Below, in pieces: positions 18,193-30,069 of a stretch of 64,000 bases of DNA; position 1 is the first letter of the stretch; the number at the start of each line of letters is the position of its first letter. The position numbers and the translations under genes are program-made. This DNA comes from Acidiphilium acidophilum (lineage in GTDB: Bacteria > Pseudomonadota > Alphaproteobacteria > Acetobacterales > Acetobacteraceae), in the NCBI RefSeq assembly GCF_033842475.1, contig NZ_JAWXYB010000018.1:186001-250000 (forward strand), written 5' to 3'. The notes beneath the pieces were generated by a model that was not told where the DNA came from, did no database searches, and saw nothing but the letters and a program-made list of their open reading frames with translations.

Positions 18193-20366
18193 ATGCGTGA
18201 GATGCGGGATTATCCGATTGCGGTGGTCGATGACGATTATGGGGCCGAGAGTGCGGCGGGGCGGGTGATCCGGGCGTTGGTAGCGTCGTTCGAGGCGCGG
18301 GGTCATGCGGTTCTGGCGGGATTGACGGTGGAGGACGCTCAGGCGGGGAGGGTGCTTTATACCGGTCTCTCGGCGGTGCTGGTTTCGATCGACGGGTTTG
18401 CCGACCGTGAGGCGTTGATTGCGGCGCTGGACCGGATTGTGGCGCTGGCTTTGGCGCGTGCGCCGGATCTGCCGGTATTTCTGTATGGCGAGCGCCGGAT
18501 GCCGGATGATCCGCCGGTCGAACTGATGGAGCGGATCGACGGGTATCTATACCTGCATGAGGACAGTCCGGCGTTCATGGCCGGGTATGTGTCGAGTGCG
18601 ATCCATCGGTATCTCGATGCGATGTTGCCGCCGTTCTTCAAGGCGTTGGCGCGGTATACCGATGCGGCGAAGTATTCCTGGCACACGCCCGGTCATGGTG
18701 GCGGGGTTGCGTTCATGCGCTCGCCGGTGGGGCAGGCGTTCCACCGGTTTTTCGGCGAAACCGCCCTGCGGGCGGATTTGTCGGTCTCGGTGCCGGAGCT
18801 GGGATCGCTGCTCGATCATGCCGGGCCGGTGCGCGAGGCCGAACGCGAGGCGGCGCAGAGTTTCGGCGCGGATTCCACCTTTTTCGTCACCAACGGCACG
18901 TCGAGCGCCAATAAAATCGTCTGGAGCGGGCTGGTCGGGCCGGGCGATGCGGTGCTGGTCGACCGCAACTGCCATAAATCGCTGGTCCATGCCCTGATCA
19001 TGACCGGGGCGCGGCCGATCTATCTGCGGCCGAGCCGCAACGCCTACGGCATCATCGGCCCGATATCCAGCGCGCAGTTCGATGCCGCCGATGTCGCCGC
19101 GCAGGCGGGCGGGCGGGTGCGGATCGCGACGATCACCAACTCGACCTATGATGGCCTGTGCATCAATGCCGACGCGGTGAAGCAGGCGCTCGCTCCGGTG
19201 GCGGATGCGATCCATTTCGACGAGGCGTGGCTGGCGCAGGCGCATTTCCACGAATTCTATCGCGGTTTCTATGCCATGAGCGGCGGGGCGGGGCCGGTCG
19301 AACCGCTGGTCTTCTCGACCCAGTCGACCCACAAGGTGCTCGCCGCGTTCTCGCAGGCCTCGATGGTGCATCTGCGGGAAGGGACGGTGCATAAACTCGA
19401 TCCCGAGCGCTTCAACGAGGCGTTCATGATGCATTCGAGCACCTCGCCCTGGTATGGCATCATCGCCTCGTGCGATGTCGCGGCGCGGATGATGCGGGGT
19501 GCAGCGGGGCGCACCCTGGTCGATGAAACCCTGCGCGAGGCGGCGGCGTTCCGGCGCAGCATCGCGGCGCTGGGCGCGAGTTTCGCGGACCGGGGAGAGT
19601 GGTGGTTCCGGCTCTGGGAGCCCGAGGGCGCCGGGCTGGACCAGGCCGACTGGGTGCTGAAGCCGGGCGATGCGTGGCACGGCTTCACCGATGTCACCGC
19701 CGGGTTTTCCCTGCTCGACCCCATGAAGGTGACTATTCTGTGCCCGGGTCTCTGCCCCGGTCTCAGCCCCGATCGGGGCGACGATGAGGGCATTCCCGCG
19801 CCGATCGTGGCGAAATTCCTGTGGTCGCGCGGCATCGTGGTCGAAAAGATCGGAACCTATCATTTCCTGATCCTGTTCACCCTGGGCGTCTCGCGCGGCA
19901 AATGGAGCAATCTGGTGACGGAACTGCTGGCGTTCCGCGCGCATTATCAGGCCAATACCCCGCTCGCGGATGTCATGCCCGAACTGGTCCGCGAATCCCG
20001 CGCCTACGAGCGGATGGGCCTGCGTGACCTGTGCGAAGCCCAGCACCGCGCCTACCGTGAGGGCGATGTCCTCGCGATCCAGAACGCGATGTTCGAGACT
20101 CTGCCCGAGCAGGCGATGACGCCGCAGCAGGCCCATGCCGAACTCGCCGGCGGGCGGATCGAACTGGTCCCGCTCGATCAGTTGCAGGGCCGGGTGCTGG
20201 CGCGGATGGTGGTGCCCTACCCGCCGGGAATTGCGCTGATCGTGCCGGGCGAGCGGGTCTCCTCACCGCTGATCGTCGAATATCTCCGCTTCGCATCGGC
20301 ATGGGACCGCAAGTTTCCGGGCTTCGAGACCGACATCCACGGCGTCCGCAAGGACGAGGCGGGGGA

Positions 20367-20394
<28 letters not shown>
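18193..20394 (+). CDS. Orn/Lys/Arg decarboxylase (fold-type I, PLP)
   Basis: A 733-aa basic amino acid decarboxylase that removes CO2 from ornithine, lysine or arginine to give the polyamine or diamine. It has an N-terminal response-regulator-like wing domain (1-150), a PLP domain with SWHTPGHGGGVAF, TNGTSSANKIV and HFDEAWLAQAHFHEF, the Schiff-base lysine in STHKVLAAFSQ (Lys 381), and a C-terminal domain. The length and wing fit the AdiA/LdcC/SpeC group; the substrate cannot be read from sequence. No antiporter gene is adjacent, which argues against a classical inducible acid-resistance pair, although proton consumption would suit an acidophile. ATG 18193 lies after the 192-bp repeat. Its 3' end overlaps the convergent regulator gene by 28 bp. 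Confidence 0.9.
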
Positions 20395-21981
<1,587 letters not shown>

Positions 21982-22009
21982 GTCTACGCCGTTCGACCAA
22001 AAGTCTGCC

Positions 22010-22033
22010 GGTCCTTTTTTGCAAAAAAGGACC
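22010..22033. repeat. Perfect 24-bp palindrome between ilvC and cysK
   Basis: GGTCCTTTTTT (22010-22020), GC, AAAAAAGGACC (22023-22033) is fully self-complementary. No T-run follows, so it is not a standard terminator. Its T6/A6 centre resembles the palindromes at 11965 and 26975, but with different outer bases. It could be a dispersed repeat, a protein-binding site or a processed hairpin. Confidence 0.75.
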
Positions 22034-22062
22034 GCTTACTTTCCGCTCCGGAGGGACAATCG

Positions 22063-22995
22063 ATGAGGATTGCCAGGGACGCGACCGAACTGGTCGGCAA
22101 CACGCCGCTGGTGCGGATCAACCGGCTCGCAGCCAACCTGCCGGGCCAGATCGTGGCGAAGCTCGAATTCTTCAACCCGGCCAATTCGGTCAAGGACCGC
22201 ATCGGCGTCGCGATGATCGATGCCGCCGAACGTGAAGGCCTGATCGACCAGGACAGCGTGATCGTCGAGCCGACCTCCGGCAATACCGGCATCGCGCTGG
22301 CCATGGTGTGTGCCGCCCGCGGCTATGGCTGCATCATCGTGATGCCGGATTCGGTGAGCCGGGAACGACGGGCGGTGCTGCGCGGCTACGGCGCCGAATT
22401 GGTGCTGACCCCCGGATCGGAGGGCATTTCCGGTTCGATCCGCAAGGCCGAGGCCATCGTCGCGTCCGGGCCGCAATATTTCATGCCCCAGCAATTCACC
22501 AATTCCGCCAACCCCGCGATCCACAAGCGCACCACCGCCGAGGAAATCTGGCGCGATACCGATGGCACCGCCGATATCCTGGTCGCCGGCGTCGGCACCG
22601 GCGGCACGATCACCGGGATCGGCACAGTGCTCAAATCCCGCAAGCCCGGCTTCCGCTGCATCGCGGTCGAACCCGAAGCCTCGCCGGTGCTCTCCGGCGG
22701 CGCGCCGGGATCGCACGGACTTCAGGGCCTCGGTGCCGGTTTCGTGCCGGAAATCCTCGATACCGAAATCTATGACGAGATCATCCGCGTCAGCAACGAC
22801 AACGCCTACGAAACCGCACGCCGCGCCGCGCGCGAGGAAGGGCTGATGGTCGGCATCTCCTCCGGCGCCGCCCTCTGGGCCGCGATCGAGATCGCGAAGC
22901 GGCCCGACAGCGAAGGCAAGCTGATCGTCGCGATCATGGCCTCCTACGGCGAGCGGTACCTCTCCACCCCGCTCTTCGCCGGATTGACCGATTGA
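22063..22995 (+). CDS. cysK: Cysteine synthase (O-acetylserine sulfhydrylase)
   Basis: PLP enzyme that makes L-cysteine from O-acetylserine and sulfide, 310 aa. The PLP lysine is in [11 protein letters not shown] (about residue 44), with the substrate-binding [11 protein letters not shown] loop, the phosphate-binding [12 protein letters not shown] loop and the C-terminal [17 protein letters not shown] precedes the ATG. The stop overlaps the TTG start of the DedA gene, so the two are coupled. CysK and CysM cannot be fully separated by eye; the [18 protein letters not shown] segment favours CysK. Confidence 0.93.
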   Translation: MRIARDATELVGNTPLVRINRLAANLPGQIVAKLEFFNPANSVKDRIGVAMIDAAEREGLIDQDSVIVEPTSGNTGIALAMVCAARGYGCIIVMPDSVSRERRAVLRGYGAELVLTPGSEGISGSIRKAEAIVASGPQYFMPQQFTNSANPAIHKRTTAEEIWRDTDGTADILVAGVGTGGTITGIGTVLKSRKPGFRCIAVEPEASPVLSGGAPGSHGLQGLGAGFVPEILDTEIYDEIIRVSNDNAYETARRAAREEGLMVGISSGAALWAAIEIAKRPDSEGKLIVAIMASYGERYLSTPLFAGLTD

Positions 22996-23609
22996 TCGCA
23001 GCCCTCGCTCACCTCGTCATCGCGACCATCTCATCGCTCGGCTACGCCGGGGTTGCGGTGCTGATGGCGCTCGAATCGGCCTGCATCCCGATCCCCTCCG
23101 AAGTGATCCTGCCCTTCGCGGGATATCTGGTCTCGACCGGACGCTTCGATCTCTGGATCGTCGCCATCGTCGGCGCGATCGGCTGCAACATCGGCTCCAC
23201 CCTCGCCTATGCCGTCGGCTATGCGGGCGGGCGGCCTCTGGTCGACCGGTTCGGCCGCTACATCCTGCTCGACCAGACTGAGCTTGCCCGCGTCGAAACC
23301 TTCTTCGCCCGCTACGGCAGCCTCACCGTGCTGATCAGCCGGATGCTCCCGGTCATCCGCACCTACATCGCCCTGCCCGCCGGGGTCGCGCGGATGAATA
23401 TCTGGAAATTCGAAATCTACACCTTCGTCGGCTCGCTTCCCTGGTGCCTCGCCCTCGCCTATGTCGGCCTGCGTCTCGGCCGCGCCTGGGAGACCAACCC
23501 GCAGCTGCACAGCGTCATGCACATCTTCACCCTGGCAACCGTTGCGGTGCTCGCGGCCTTCGCCGCCTGGTACGCGCTCCGGCTCTGGCGCCGCCGCCCG
23601 GCGCGCTGA
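22992..23609 (+). CDS. DedA-family membrane protein
   Basis: A 205-aa inner-membrane protein of the DedA (SNARE-associated/VTT) family. Signature segments are [20 protein letters not shown] near the N-terminus, the glycine-rich [19 protein letters not shown] and the basic [21 protein letters not shown]. DedA proteins are proposed to flip or recycle lipid carriers and to support membrane homeostasis. Translation starts at TTG 22992, overlapping the cysK stop, so it is probably coupled to cysK. It ends 11 bp before the convergent NCS1 permease. Confidence 0.88.
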   Translation: MIAALAHLVIATISSLGYAGVAVLMALESACIPIPSEVILPFAGYLVSTGRFDLWIVAIVGAIGCNIGSTLAYAVGYAGGRPLVDRFGRYILLDQTELARVETFFARYGSLTVLISRMLPVIRTYIALPAGVARMNIWKFEIYTFVGSLPWCLALAYVGLRLGRAWETNPQLHSVMHIFTLATVAVLAAFAAWYALRLWRRRPAR

Positions 23610-23619
23610 GCCGCGCTAT

Positions 23620-24984
23620 TCACACGCGCATCGCCTCCTGCGGCGTGGTGAAGCGCGCGGCGGTCTGGTCCGATGTGCTCAATGCCAGATAAGCGATCGA
23701 GGCGACCACGGCGGAAACCGCGAACGAAATATCGCCATACCCGGGATGGGTCGCCGCGAACGCGCCCACGAACAGCGGATACTGGTTGAAAAACGGCACG
23801 CTCGCCGCAATCCCGATGATCCAGGCCAGAAACCCGGCGCTGACCGCATTGAGCCGCGAATGACGCCGCCCGAAATGACCGATCAGCGTCACCGCAATCC
23901 AGGGCGCGGTCCAATAGCCGAGAAAGAACAGGAAATCCTGATAATTCTTGATGAAATTGGTTGCCGCGAGCACCGAGATCACCGTCCCGATCGCCCCGCA
24001 CACCAATGCCGCCTGCCACTGCCGCAACCGCACCCCGAGGGCGAGCGAAGACAGCGTCGCCGAATAGATATTCAGGATATTGGCGCTGATCGTCCCGATC
24101 ACGATGGCAATGATCAGCGGCGCATGAAACCACCCCGGCATCCAGCTGGTGAACAGGTCGGATGGTTTGCTCAGCGCCACCGTCGCGCCGATGATCGCGC
24201 CGAGCACTTCCATCCAGATGCACGAGATCAGCGTACCGGCAAACGCATTGACGAACACCGCCCGCTTGGTCGCGCCGATCTCGCCCTGATGCTTCAGATA
24301 GCGGGTATAATCCGATGAATAGGGAATCCAGCCCAGCACATAAGCAACCACGACCGAAAGCGTGAGAATGAACGCCCCTGAAGTCCCGCCGACGTTTTTC
24401 AGCAATTTGGGCTGTGCCGCCGGCAGATGGCCAATATGGGTGGCGGCGATCACGCTCAGCACCACGAAGATCGCGACCAGCAGGTAGAAAAAATACTTCT
24501 CGGCGGCATGGATCAGATCATGGCCGATCACCGCAATCGCCACCTGCACGACGCAGAGCACCAGAATATCGGGGATCAGCGGCGTATGCAGCATGTATTG
24601 GAGCGCGTAACCGCCGATGATGGTATTGACCCCGAACCACGAGAACCCGCCGAAAAAATTCAGAAACGACGGCAGCTTGTTGCCCTTCCGCCCGAACCAC
24701 GCCGCGCCCTGGATCATCTGCGGCAGCCCGTATTCCACCCCGAAGGTCGAAAACGCGGCGAGCAACACGGCCCCGATGATATTCCCGAGCACGATCGCGC
24801 TGATCGCATCGGTGGCGGAAAGCCCGAACACCCCGGTCGCGAGCGCCCCGGTGGTAATCGTCGCGAATTCCACATTGGCCGCCATCCACAACCCGAACAA
24901 CGCGCGTGGCCGGCCATGCGATTCCGCAGCGGTCACCGGCATGATGCCCTTGGATTCGACGGTCAGGGGTGCGGTATCTGCCAT
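23620..24984 (-). CDS. NCS1-family purine/cytosine permease
   Basis: A 454-aa transporter with about 12 membrane segments. The start ATG 24984 (MADTAPLTVESKGI) has AAGGA nine bases upstream; the frame is open 37 codons further. NCS1 signatures include GLWMAANVEFATITTGALA in TM1, QGAAWFGRKGNKLPS and YSSDYTRYLKHQGE. It likely imports a nucleobase or related heterocycle by cation symport; the substrate is not predictable here, and no catabolic gene is adjacent. Confidence 0.85.
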   Translation of the reverse strand: MADTAPLTVESKGIMPVTAAESHGRPRALFGLWMAANVEFATITTGALATGVFGLSATDAISAIVLGNIIGAVLLAAFSTFGVEYGLPQMIQGAAWFGRKGNKLPSFLNFFGGFSWFGVNTIIGGYALQYMLHTPLIPDILVLCVVQVAIAVIGHDLIHAAEKYFFYLLVAIFVVLSVIAATHIGHLPAAQPKLLKNVGGTSGAFILTLSVVVAYVLGWIPYSSDYTRYLKHQGEIGATKRAVFVNAFAGTLISCIWMEVLGAIIGATVALSKPSDLFTSWMPGWFHAPLIIAIVIGTISANILNIYSATLSSLALGVRLRQWQAALVCGAIGTVISVLAATNFIKNYQDFLFFLGYWTAPWIAVTLIGHFGRRHSRLNAVSAGFLAWIIGIAASVPFFNQYPLFVGAFAATHPGYGDISFAVSAVVASIAYLALSTSDQTAARFTTPQEAMRV

Positions 24985-25233
24985 GATTGATCCTTGCGAC
25001 GAGGGTACGGGAGCGCGATAAAAATCCAGAAAGTCCAAAGCAAAAATCGTGCCTGCCAATCTGCAGCCCGCGCGGCGGAATCGGCCCCCGATCATGACAA
25101 AATGGTTAAACCAGCGCCAGTCCCTGCCCGGAAATTGCTCAGATCCATCCCGCCGCCCGGTTCGGCTTGTCAGGATATTTTACACCGCCTCCCAGCCGAA
25201 ACTGCAAGACACTGAATTGGCGTGATATTTATT

Positions 25234-25250
25234 TTGGCACAATTATTGCT
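25234..25250 (+). promoter_or_regulatory. Sigma-54 (-24/-12) promoter of the PEP-CTERM gene
   Basis: TTGGCACAATTATTGCT contains the invariant GG-N10-GC and matches the consensus TGGCACG-N4-TTGCW at 15 of 16 positions. The predicted start is about 75 bp before the PEP-CTERM coding start at 25337. PEP-CTERM genes in other bacteria have been linked to RpoN with the PrsK/PrsR two-component pair, so the site is biologically sensible. Confidence 0.75.
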
Positions 25251-25336
25251 TTATGATCACAAGGACGGACTATGGACAAGACTATTCGGTTCGTGACTCT
25301 CGTATCATTTCTACAGACCACCCCAAGGAGCGGCAA

Positions 25337-25873
25337 ATGAACTTCAAACCAGTTTTGGCGATTGTCGCCGCCGGCACCATCGCCGCGCTGGCCGGCATGT
25401 CGAGCGCATCGGCAGGGCCGCTGAATTTCGCCTTCTCGATCACCGGCACGGGCACAAATCCGGGCAGCGTGACCGGCGAAATCGAAGGACTGACCAACAA
25501 CGCCACCACCGCCGCAAGTGCCGTGATCATCACCTCCGACACGATCGGCTTTCCATTCATCCAACCGTACAATACCGTCGGTGACGTCTTCTCCGGACTG
25601 AATTCTTTCCAGGTTACAAGCGGCAGCATCACGGATTTTATATATTTCGCCGGCACTGCGGATAGCAGCTACGATCTGCTCTTCAACTACCTCGGTCTCA
25701 ACGGGCTCACCACCGAGACCGGTTCGGTCTTAAACAACGACGGCGTCAGCGGCATCACATTCACCCCGCTCGATGTTCCGGAGCCCGGCTCCCTCGCCCT
25801 GCTCGGCACCGGCCTGCTCGGCCTGGCGCTGATCCTGCGCCGCCGTCAGGCTAAGGTGCCGCCCCGCGCCTGA
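25337..25873 (+). CDS. PEP-CTERM sorting-domain secreted protein
   Basis: A 178-aa exported protein. It has a signal peptide (MNFKPVLAIVAAGTIAALAG, cleavage after ASA), a Ser/Thr/Asn/Gly-rich mature region without recognisable catalytic motifs, and a C-terminal sorting tag: VPEPGSLALLGTGLLGLAL followed by the basic RRRQAK. Exosortase (EpsH/XrtA type) recognises this tag and cleaves near the PEP. Such proteins are generally surface, biofilm or exopolysaccharide-linked. AAGGAG at 25325 precedes the ATG. No exosortase is in this window. The 3' end overlaps the convergent rhodanese gene by 23 bp. Confidence 0.9.
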   Translation: MNFKPVLAIVAAGTIAALAGMSSASAGPLNFAFSITGTGTNPGSVTGEIEGLTNNATTAASAVIITSDTIGFPFIQPYNTVGDVFSGLNSFQVTSGSITDFIYFAGTADSSYDLLFNYLGLNGLTTETGSVLNNDGVSGITFTPLDVPEPGSLALLGTGLLGLALILRRRQAKVPPRA

Positions 25874-26777
25874 TCGGCAGGTGCGCTGCCTCCCATGCCG
25901 CAATCGAGCCGGGGTAATAATCGACAGTGCCCCGGCCGAGCAGATACCGCGCCACGAACACCTGCTCAGCGCTCAGCAACCCCGAGCCGCAATAAAACAT
26001 CACGGTCCGCCCGCGCGTAAGCCCATGCGCCCGGTAGAGCGACCGCAGCGCAGCAACCGGCCGGTACGCATAAAACGTCGGAAACGTCTGGTCGAATGTC
26101 GGCTGCTCGTCGAACAGTAACCCGCTCGGAACATCGATCGCCCCCGGAATATGCCCGGCGCGATACCCCGAACCCGCCCGCGCATCGACGAACAAAACCC
26201 GATGCCCCTGCCAGATCCGGTGAACCCGCGCCGTCCCATCGATCCACCCCGGCACCGCCCTCGTGTCGCGAAACCCGCTCGGCGTCACCGCCGGCGGCGC
26301 CGCATGGCTGAGCGGAAACCGCGCCTGCACCCATCCCCCGGTGCCGCCATCGAGCAGCGAAACATCGCCGAACCCCGCAGCGCGCAGAATCAAAAACGCC
26401 CGCGCCGCCAGCCCCGCACTGTAAATACTGTCATCGGCCGTGGTGAGCACGACATGATCGGACGGGCTCAACCCCAACCGATCCACCACCGCCGTCACCC
26501 CCCGATCCCCCGGCCACGCCCGACGACCCCCCGGCAGATCGACATAACCCCCCAGCCGCGCCGTATCCCACAACCGCGCCCCCGGAATATGCCCCCCACC
26601 CCGATAAGCCGCCCCGCTCGCATCGATACTGACAACAACAACCCCCGCATCCCCCTCATGCGCCCGCAGCCACCCCGCCGAAACCAACGGCTGTGAACTC
26701 ACCGCCGCACTGGCCCCCCACGGCACCAGCGCAACCACGGCAATCAAAACAAGGCTCAGAAACTTCAAGAGGGACAA
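25851..26777 (-). CDS. Periplasmic two-domain rhodanese (sulfurtransferase)
   Basis: A 308-aa thiosulfate/3-mercaptopyruvate sulfurtransferase-like protein with an N-terminal signal peptide (MSLLKFLSLVLIAVVALVPW, cleavage near ASA). It has two tandem rhodanese domains: the N-terminal one (GGHIPGARLWDTARLGGY) is inactive-like, and the C-terminal one (YRAGHIPGAIDVPSG) carries the active-site loop FYCGSGLLSAEQ with the persulfide-forming cysteine. The export signal distinguishes it from cytoplasmic SseA. It is convergent with the PEP-CTERM gene. Confidence 0.85.
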   Translation of the reverse strand: MSLLKFLSLVLIAVVALVPWGASAAVSSQPLVSAGWLRAHEGDAGVVVVSIDASGAAYRGGGHIPGARLWDTARLGGYVDLPGGRRAWPGDRGVTAVVDRLGLSPSDHVVLTTADDSIYSAGLAARAFLILRAAGFGDVSLLDGGTGGWVQARFPLSHAAPPAVTPSGFRDTRAVPGWIDGTARVHRIWQGHRVLFVDARAGSGYRAGHIPGAIDVPSGLLFDEQPTFDQTFPTFYAYRPVAALRSLYRAHGLTRGRTVMFYCGSGLLSAEQVFVARYLLGRGTVDYYPGSIAAWEAAHLPIRRGAAP

Positions 26778-27075
26778 ACGCTGAACTCCGAATGAGGATA
26801 TCGCTCAAATGGCATGCCCAACCGAAAAGGTAACTGCCACGCATCTCGCAAGCCACAACTTTTGTCACCAGAAGCGCCCGCCCCCCCCAACAAATGATAG
26901 TGATCGGACATCGTGGACGGGCCTACCCGTCGGACTGAATGAGAACCCAAACGCATGAACAAGAACATAAAGAACTTCTTTTTTGTAAAAAGAAGCAAAA
27001 AACTTTATAAATTGATTTATAAAATGGCCAATAGACTGGACGAATTGCCGCAAAAATACTTCCACAACTATAAAA
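26778..27075. other. A/T-rich intergenic boundary with palindromic repeats
   Basis: This stretch of about 300 bp separates core chromosome from the low-GC glycan region. It holds a copy of the CTTCTTTTT/AAAAAGAAG hairpin (26975-26995, loop TGT) followed by CAAAAAAC as in the copy near 11990, and a 9-bp inverted repeat TTTATAAAT/ATTTATAAA at 27004-27023. A C9 run lies near 26882. I see no convincing gene in it. Confidence 0.6.
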
Positions 27076-27849
27076 CTACTTATTCAGTGAACTTTCGATC
27101 TCAGAACGAAATTCTACTGCCTGAGCATTATCAGACCAAGGCAAACGAAAATCCGGGCCGTCAATAAGGTCATGAACCATCTTGATGCTGTCAGAAATTT
27201 TTTTTTCGTCGGTAAAGTAGCTTTCTTCGGCGCTAACAACGAAGTTTCCACTGAGTAGATAGTACATAGGCGTAAATTCTGTCTCTGAAATCGAATAGCC
27301 TCCAAACCTGTTTCTAACAAATCTCATTGAATGCTCAACATGTTCTCCTCCCAACTTTCCGAATCTTGAGTCCATGTACCCCACGTAGCTTAGCGCGTAA
27401 GACGAAAATGCCGCGCATTGCGCTGTGGTATTACACGATTCGTATGGCGATATCGCACTGCCATCGCCACCAACAAAGCTGTTAGCAAACCATGGGGCAG
27501 CGTAGCCAACGTGTCCCAGTCGCGAAGCTGCGTCCACCCACGACGATTCCCAATCCTGCGAAATCGGGTAAGTATCATCTTCCAATATTATGCACACGTC
27601 GGCTCGACAAACTCGATCTAGATAAAATAACAGTCGGTTTTTGTTCCAAGCGGCACCGTGGTTGCGGCCCGTTATTGTGTTCGAAATTCTAGTGCCAAAT
27701 TGTTCGATGACGTGCATTGTGTCATCACTCGATCCGTCGTCCGCCACTACGATGTCAACATCGGTCGGCGTATTTAGAAGAATATTCTCCAATGTTACCT
27801 TCAGCTTCTTCGAGCGATTAAAGGTTGCGACGCCGACACCGATGCGCAC
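27076..27849 (-). CDS. Family 2 glycosyltransferase
   Basis: A 257-aa GT-A type glycosyltransferase. It has the GT2 start IGVGVATFNRSKKLKVTLEN, the nucleotide-sugar binding VADDGSSDDT and a DxD-type metal motif LEDDTYPIS. The sugar and acceptor are unknown. Base composition is clearly lower in GC than the flanking chromosome, and codon use is different, indicating horizontal acquisition. It is the last readable gene of the minus-strand part of the disrupted glycan locus; a truncated methyltransferase lies 10 bp upstream of its start. Confidence 0.85.
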   Translation of the reverse strand: MRIGVGVATFNRSKKLKVTLENILLNTPTDVDIVVADDGSSDDTMHVIEQFGTRISNTITGRNHGAAWNKNRLLFYLDRVCRADVCIILEDDTYPISQDWESSWVDAASRLGHVGYAAPWFANSFVGGDGSAISPYESCNTTAQCAAFSSYALSYVGYMDSRFGKLGGEHVEHSMRFVRNRFGGYSISETEFTPMYYLLSGNFVVSAEESYFTDEKKISDSIKMVHDLIDGPDFRLPWSDNAQAVEFRSEIESSLNK

Positions 27850-27859
27850 CTTGCAGGTC

Positions 27860-28264
27860 CTAACGGTGCGCCACGATCGTTACCATCGGCGGCCTGTCCG
27901 CCATGGCTTTCGGTGAATGCAGCGTCATCGCCTGCCGCCCAAACCCGAGACGCCTGAGCATGATTTCGAATGCGCTTGCCGAATAATTCCACCAATGAAT
28001 GTGGCCGATTGGCGGGTCCGATGTGCCAATCTGCATAAGACCCGGCAATTGTGGGATCGGTGGCAAAGACACGAGGTCGGTGATGATCATGGTATCCCGG
28101 ATCAGCGCCGCCGCCTCCCGCAGCGCCTGGAACGGGTTCGAAAGATGGACTAGGATTGCGCCAAAGATCAAGATATTATAACGGCCCACGTCTTTGGGTT
28201 GGTAAAAGATGTGCCAGTCAGCATTTATCACAATAACAACAGCCAAAATATTCTGACATTTCAA
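27860..28264 (-). pseudogene. Truncated SAM-dependent methyltransferase (C-terminal part)
   Basis: The 134-residue frame corresponds to the last half of a class I methyltransferase: GRYNILIFGAILVHLSNPFQ aligns with the post-motif II region (FDxVIFGxxLxHLxxP), followed by HWWNYSASAFEIMLRRLGF and a PMVTIVAHR end. The SAM-binding N-terminal half with a GxGxG motif is absent, and the upstream bases are A/T-rich non-coding sequence. It is therefore a 5'-deleted remnant. The first roughly 15 residues of the open frame are probably not native. Confidence 0.65.
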
Positions 28265-28304
28265 TTTGTAAAAACTTGAAGAATCATTGGACCTGAAACT
28301 GAAT

Positions 28305-28839
28305 TCATCTTCTACTCAAAACCAAAACATCTTGATGCTTGAGTGCAAAAACCGGAAACCATGCCTTGATTTCCAAATCGGGCGTCCAGTGCTCGCAGAT
28401 GTAGGAGATGTCGTGGAAGGCGGCGCCATAATACATCGGAAGCGCTGCTTCGAATTCATTTTTGCCGACCACATGGAAGAAGCCCTTTGATTCCATCTCG
28501 GACCGGACATGGGCGCTCTCGTCATTGAGGTCCATCGTCAGCAGAGATTTGGCGTAGTCGGCCACGACCTTGCTCCCGTGGATCGAAGCGATCAGAAGTC
28601 CGCCGGGCTTTAGGATACGGGCGAGTTCGTTCAACCATGCGAACTGGACGTCTTCAGGCAGATGGGTGAACACACTATGCGAGAGGACGAGATCGACTGA
28701 ACTGGACTCGATCATTCCAGCGGGTGGCAGATCGGAGAGCGGGTGCACAACAACGCCGGGCAGATTCTCTGCCAACCATGCAATCGCTTCATGATCCGGA
28801 TCAAGGCCAATAAGGCGTTGTTCCGAGCTCACAAGCTGG
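28305..28839 (-). pseudogene. Methyltransferase, 3' part, split by IS256-type insertion
   Basis: C-terminal portion of a class I SAM methyltransferase. It contains the acidic residue loop LIGLDPDHEAIAWL, SVDLVLSHSVFTHLPED (motif II/post II) and LARILKPGGLLIASIHG (motif III). The N-terminal portion is at 30201-30412. Removing the insertion 28848-30200 and one copy of its 8-bp duplication joins ALRHL to RQLVSS in frame and rebuilds a 248-aa protein ending VLVLSRR. The gene is probably inactive now. It sits among glycan genes, so O- or N-methylation of a sugar is a reasonable but unproven role. Confidence 0.85.
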
Positions 28840-28887
28840 CGGAGATGATTGAGCAACCTGATGTCTGGAAAATAGGGCGAGCGGGGG

Positions 28888-30069
28888 TCAGGCATCCTGG
28901 TAGTCCCACTTGATGTAGCCCTTGGTGTCGGCGGCCCATTTTTCATCGATTTCGACGAGGACGGCGCTGACGAGGCGTTCGAGGGAGGCTTCGTTGGGGA
29001 AGACCCTGATTTTGGTGGTGCGGCGTTTGAGTTCCTGCTGGATGCCGCGTTCCATGGGGTTGGAAGTGCGAAGCCGGCGCTGGTGGGGTTCTGGCAGTGT
29101 GAAGACGGTGAGGCCTTCGGGGATATTTCGTTCGAGCCAATCGGCGAGCTTTGGTGCGGTGTCGCGATAGGCATTGACGAGGGTTGTGAGAGCGATCTGG
29201 GCAGCGGCGAGGGAATTTGCGTTCCAGACGGTCCGGAGTTCTGCGCCGATGCGTTTGCGGATGGCGTGGTTGGGGGCGTGGTGGATGGCGTTTTGGGCGA
29301 GGTGGAACTGGCATCGTTGCCAGTGTGCGGCGCCGAAGACGGCGCGGCGTGCGGCGTGCAATCCGGCATGGTCATCGGAGACGATGAATTCGACGCCTCG
29401 CAGGCCACGCTGATGGAGGCTTTCGAGGAAGGCACGCCAATGGACTTCGGCCTCGGAAAGGGCGACCGAGACGCCGAGGACACGGCGGCGTTCATCGGGT
29501 CCGATGCCGATGGCCGAGAGCACGGCGGCATCGCGGACGACGCCATTATCGCGCATTTTTTCATATCTGGCGTCGAGGATGAGGTAGCGGATCTCGGCGA
29601 GGGGTCGGGTGCGCCAGGCGGCGAGTTCGTCATCGAGCAGCTTGCTGGCGCGGCTGACCTGAGCGGAGGAGAGGCTTTCGATGCCGAATTCGCGCATGAC
29701 GGCCTCGACGTCGCGGGTGGAGACGCCTTTGATGTACATTTCGGCGACGGCGACCATGACGGCGCGGACCGAGCGTCGGCCGCGTTCGAGGGACTGTGGG
29801 TAGAAGGGTTCGCCCACGTGACCGGCGGTTTTGGGGACATCGACGGTGATCGACCCGGCCGGGGTATCGATCCGCTTGGGCTTGTAGCCATTGGCGTAAC
29901 CCTGACGATCGGGGTTGCGCTCGTAGTGACTGGCGTGGAGGAAGCGTTCGCGCTCGATCTGCATGGCGAGTTCGAAGGTCCTGGCAAATACCGTGGCGAT
30001 ATCGCCTGCGCCGTTTTCGATCAGATGTTCCAAAAGTGCCTCGATAATCGTATCCTTTTTGGCGTCCAT
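28888..30069 (-). CDS. IS256-family (mutator-type) transposase
   Basis: A 393-aa DDE transposase. The catalytic acidic residues are visible in LILDARYEKMRDNG (first Asp), VSDDHAGL (second Asp) and SNPMERGIQQELKRRT (Glu). The C/H pair in HWQRCQFHLAQNA is characteristic of IS256/mutator transposases. It appears intact. A 30-bp perfect palindrome lies in its leader within the element. Confidence 0.95.
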   Translation of the reverse strand: MDAKKDTIIEALLEHLIENGAGDIATVFARTFELAMQIERERFLHASHYERNPDRQGYANGYKPKRIDTPAGSITVDVPKTAGHVGEPFYPQSLERGRRSVRAVMVAVAEMYIKGVSTRDVEAVMREFGIESLSSAQVSRASKLLDDELAAWRTRPLAEIRYLILDARYEKMRDNGVVRDAAVLSAIGIGPDERRRVLGVSVALSEAEVHWRAFLESLHQRGLRGVEFIVSDDHAGLHAARRAVFGAAHWQRCQFHLAQNAIHHAPNHAIRKRIGAELRTVWNANSLAAAQIALTTLVNAYRDTAPKLADWLERNIPEGLTVFTLPEPHQRRLRTSNPMERGIQQELKRRTTKIRVFPNEASLERLVSAVLVEIDEKWAADTKGYIKWDYQDA

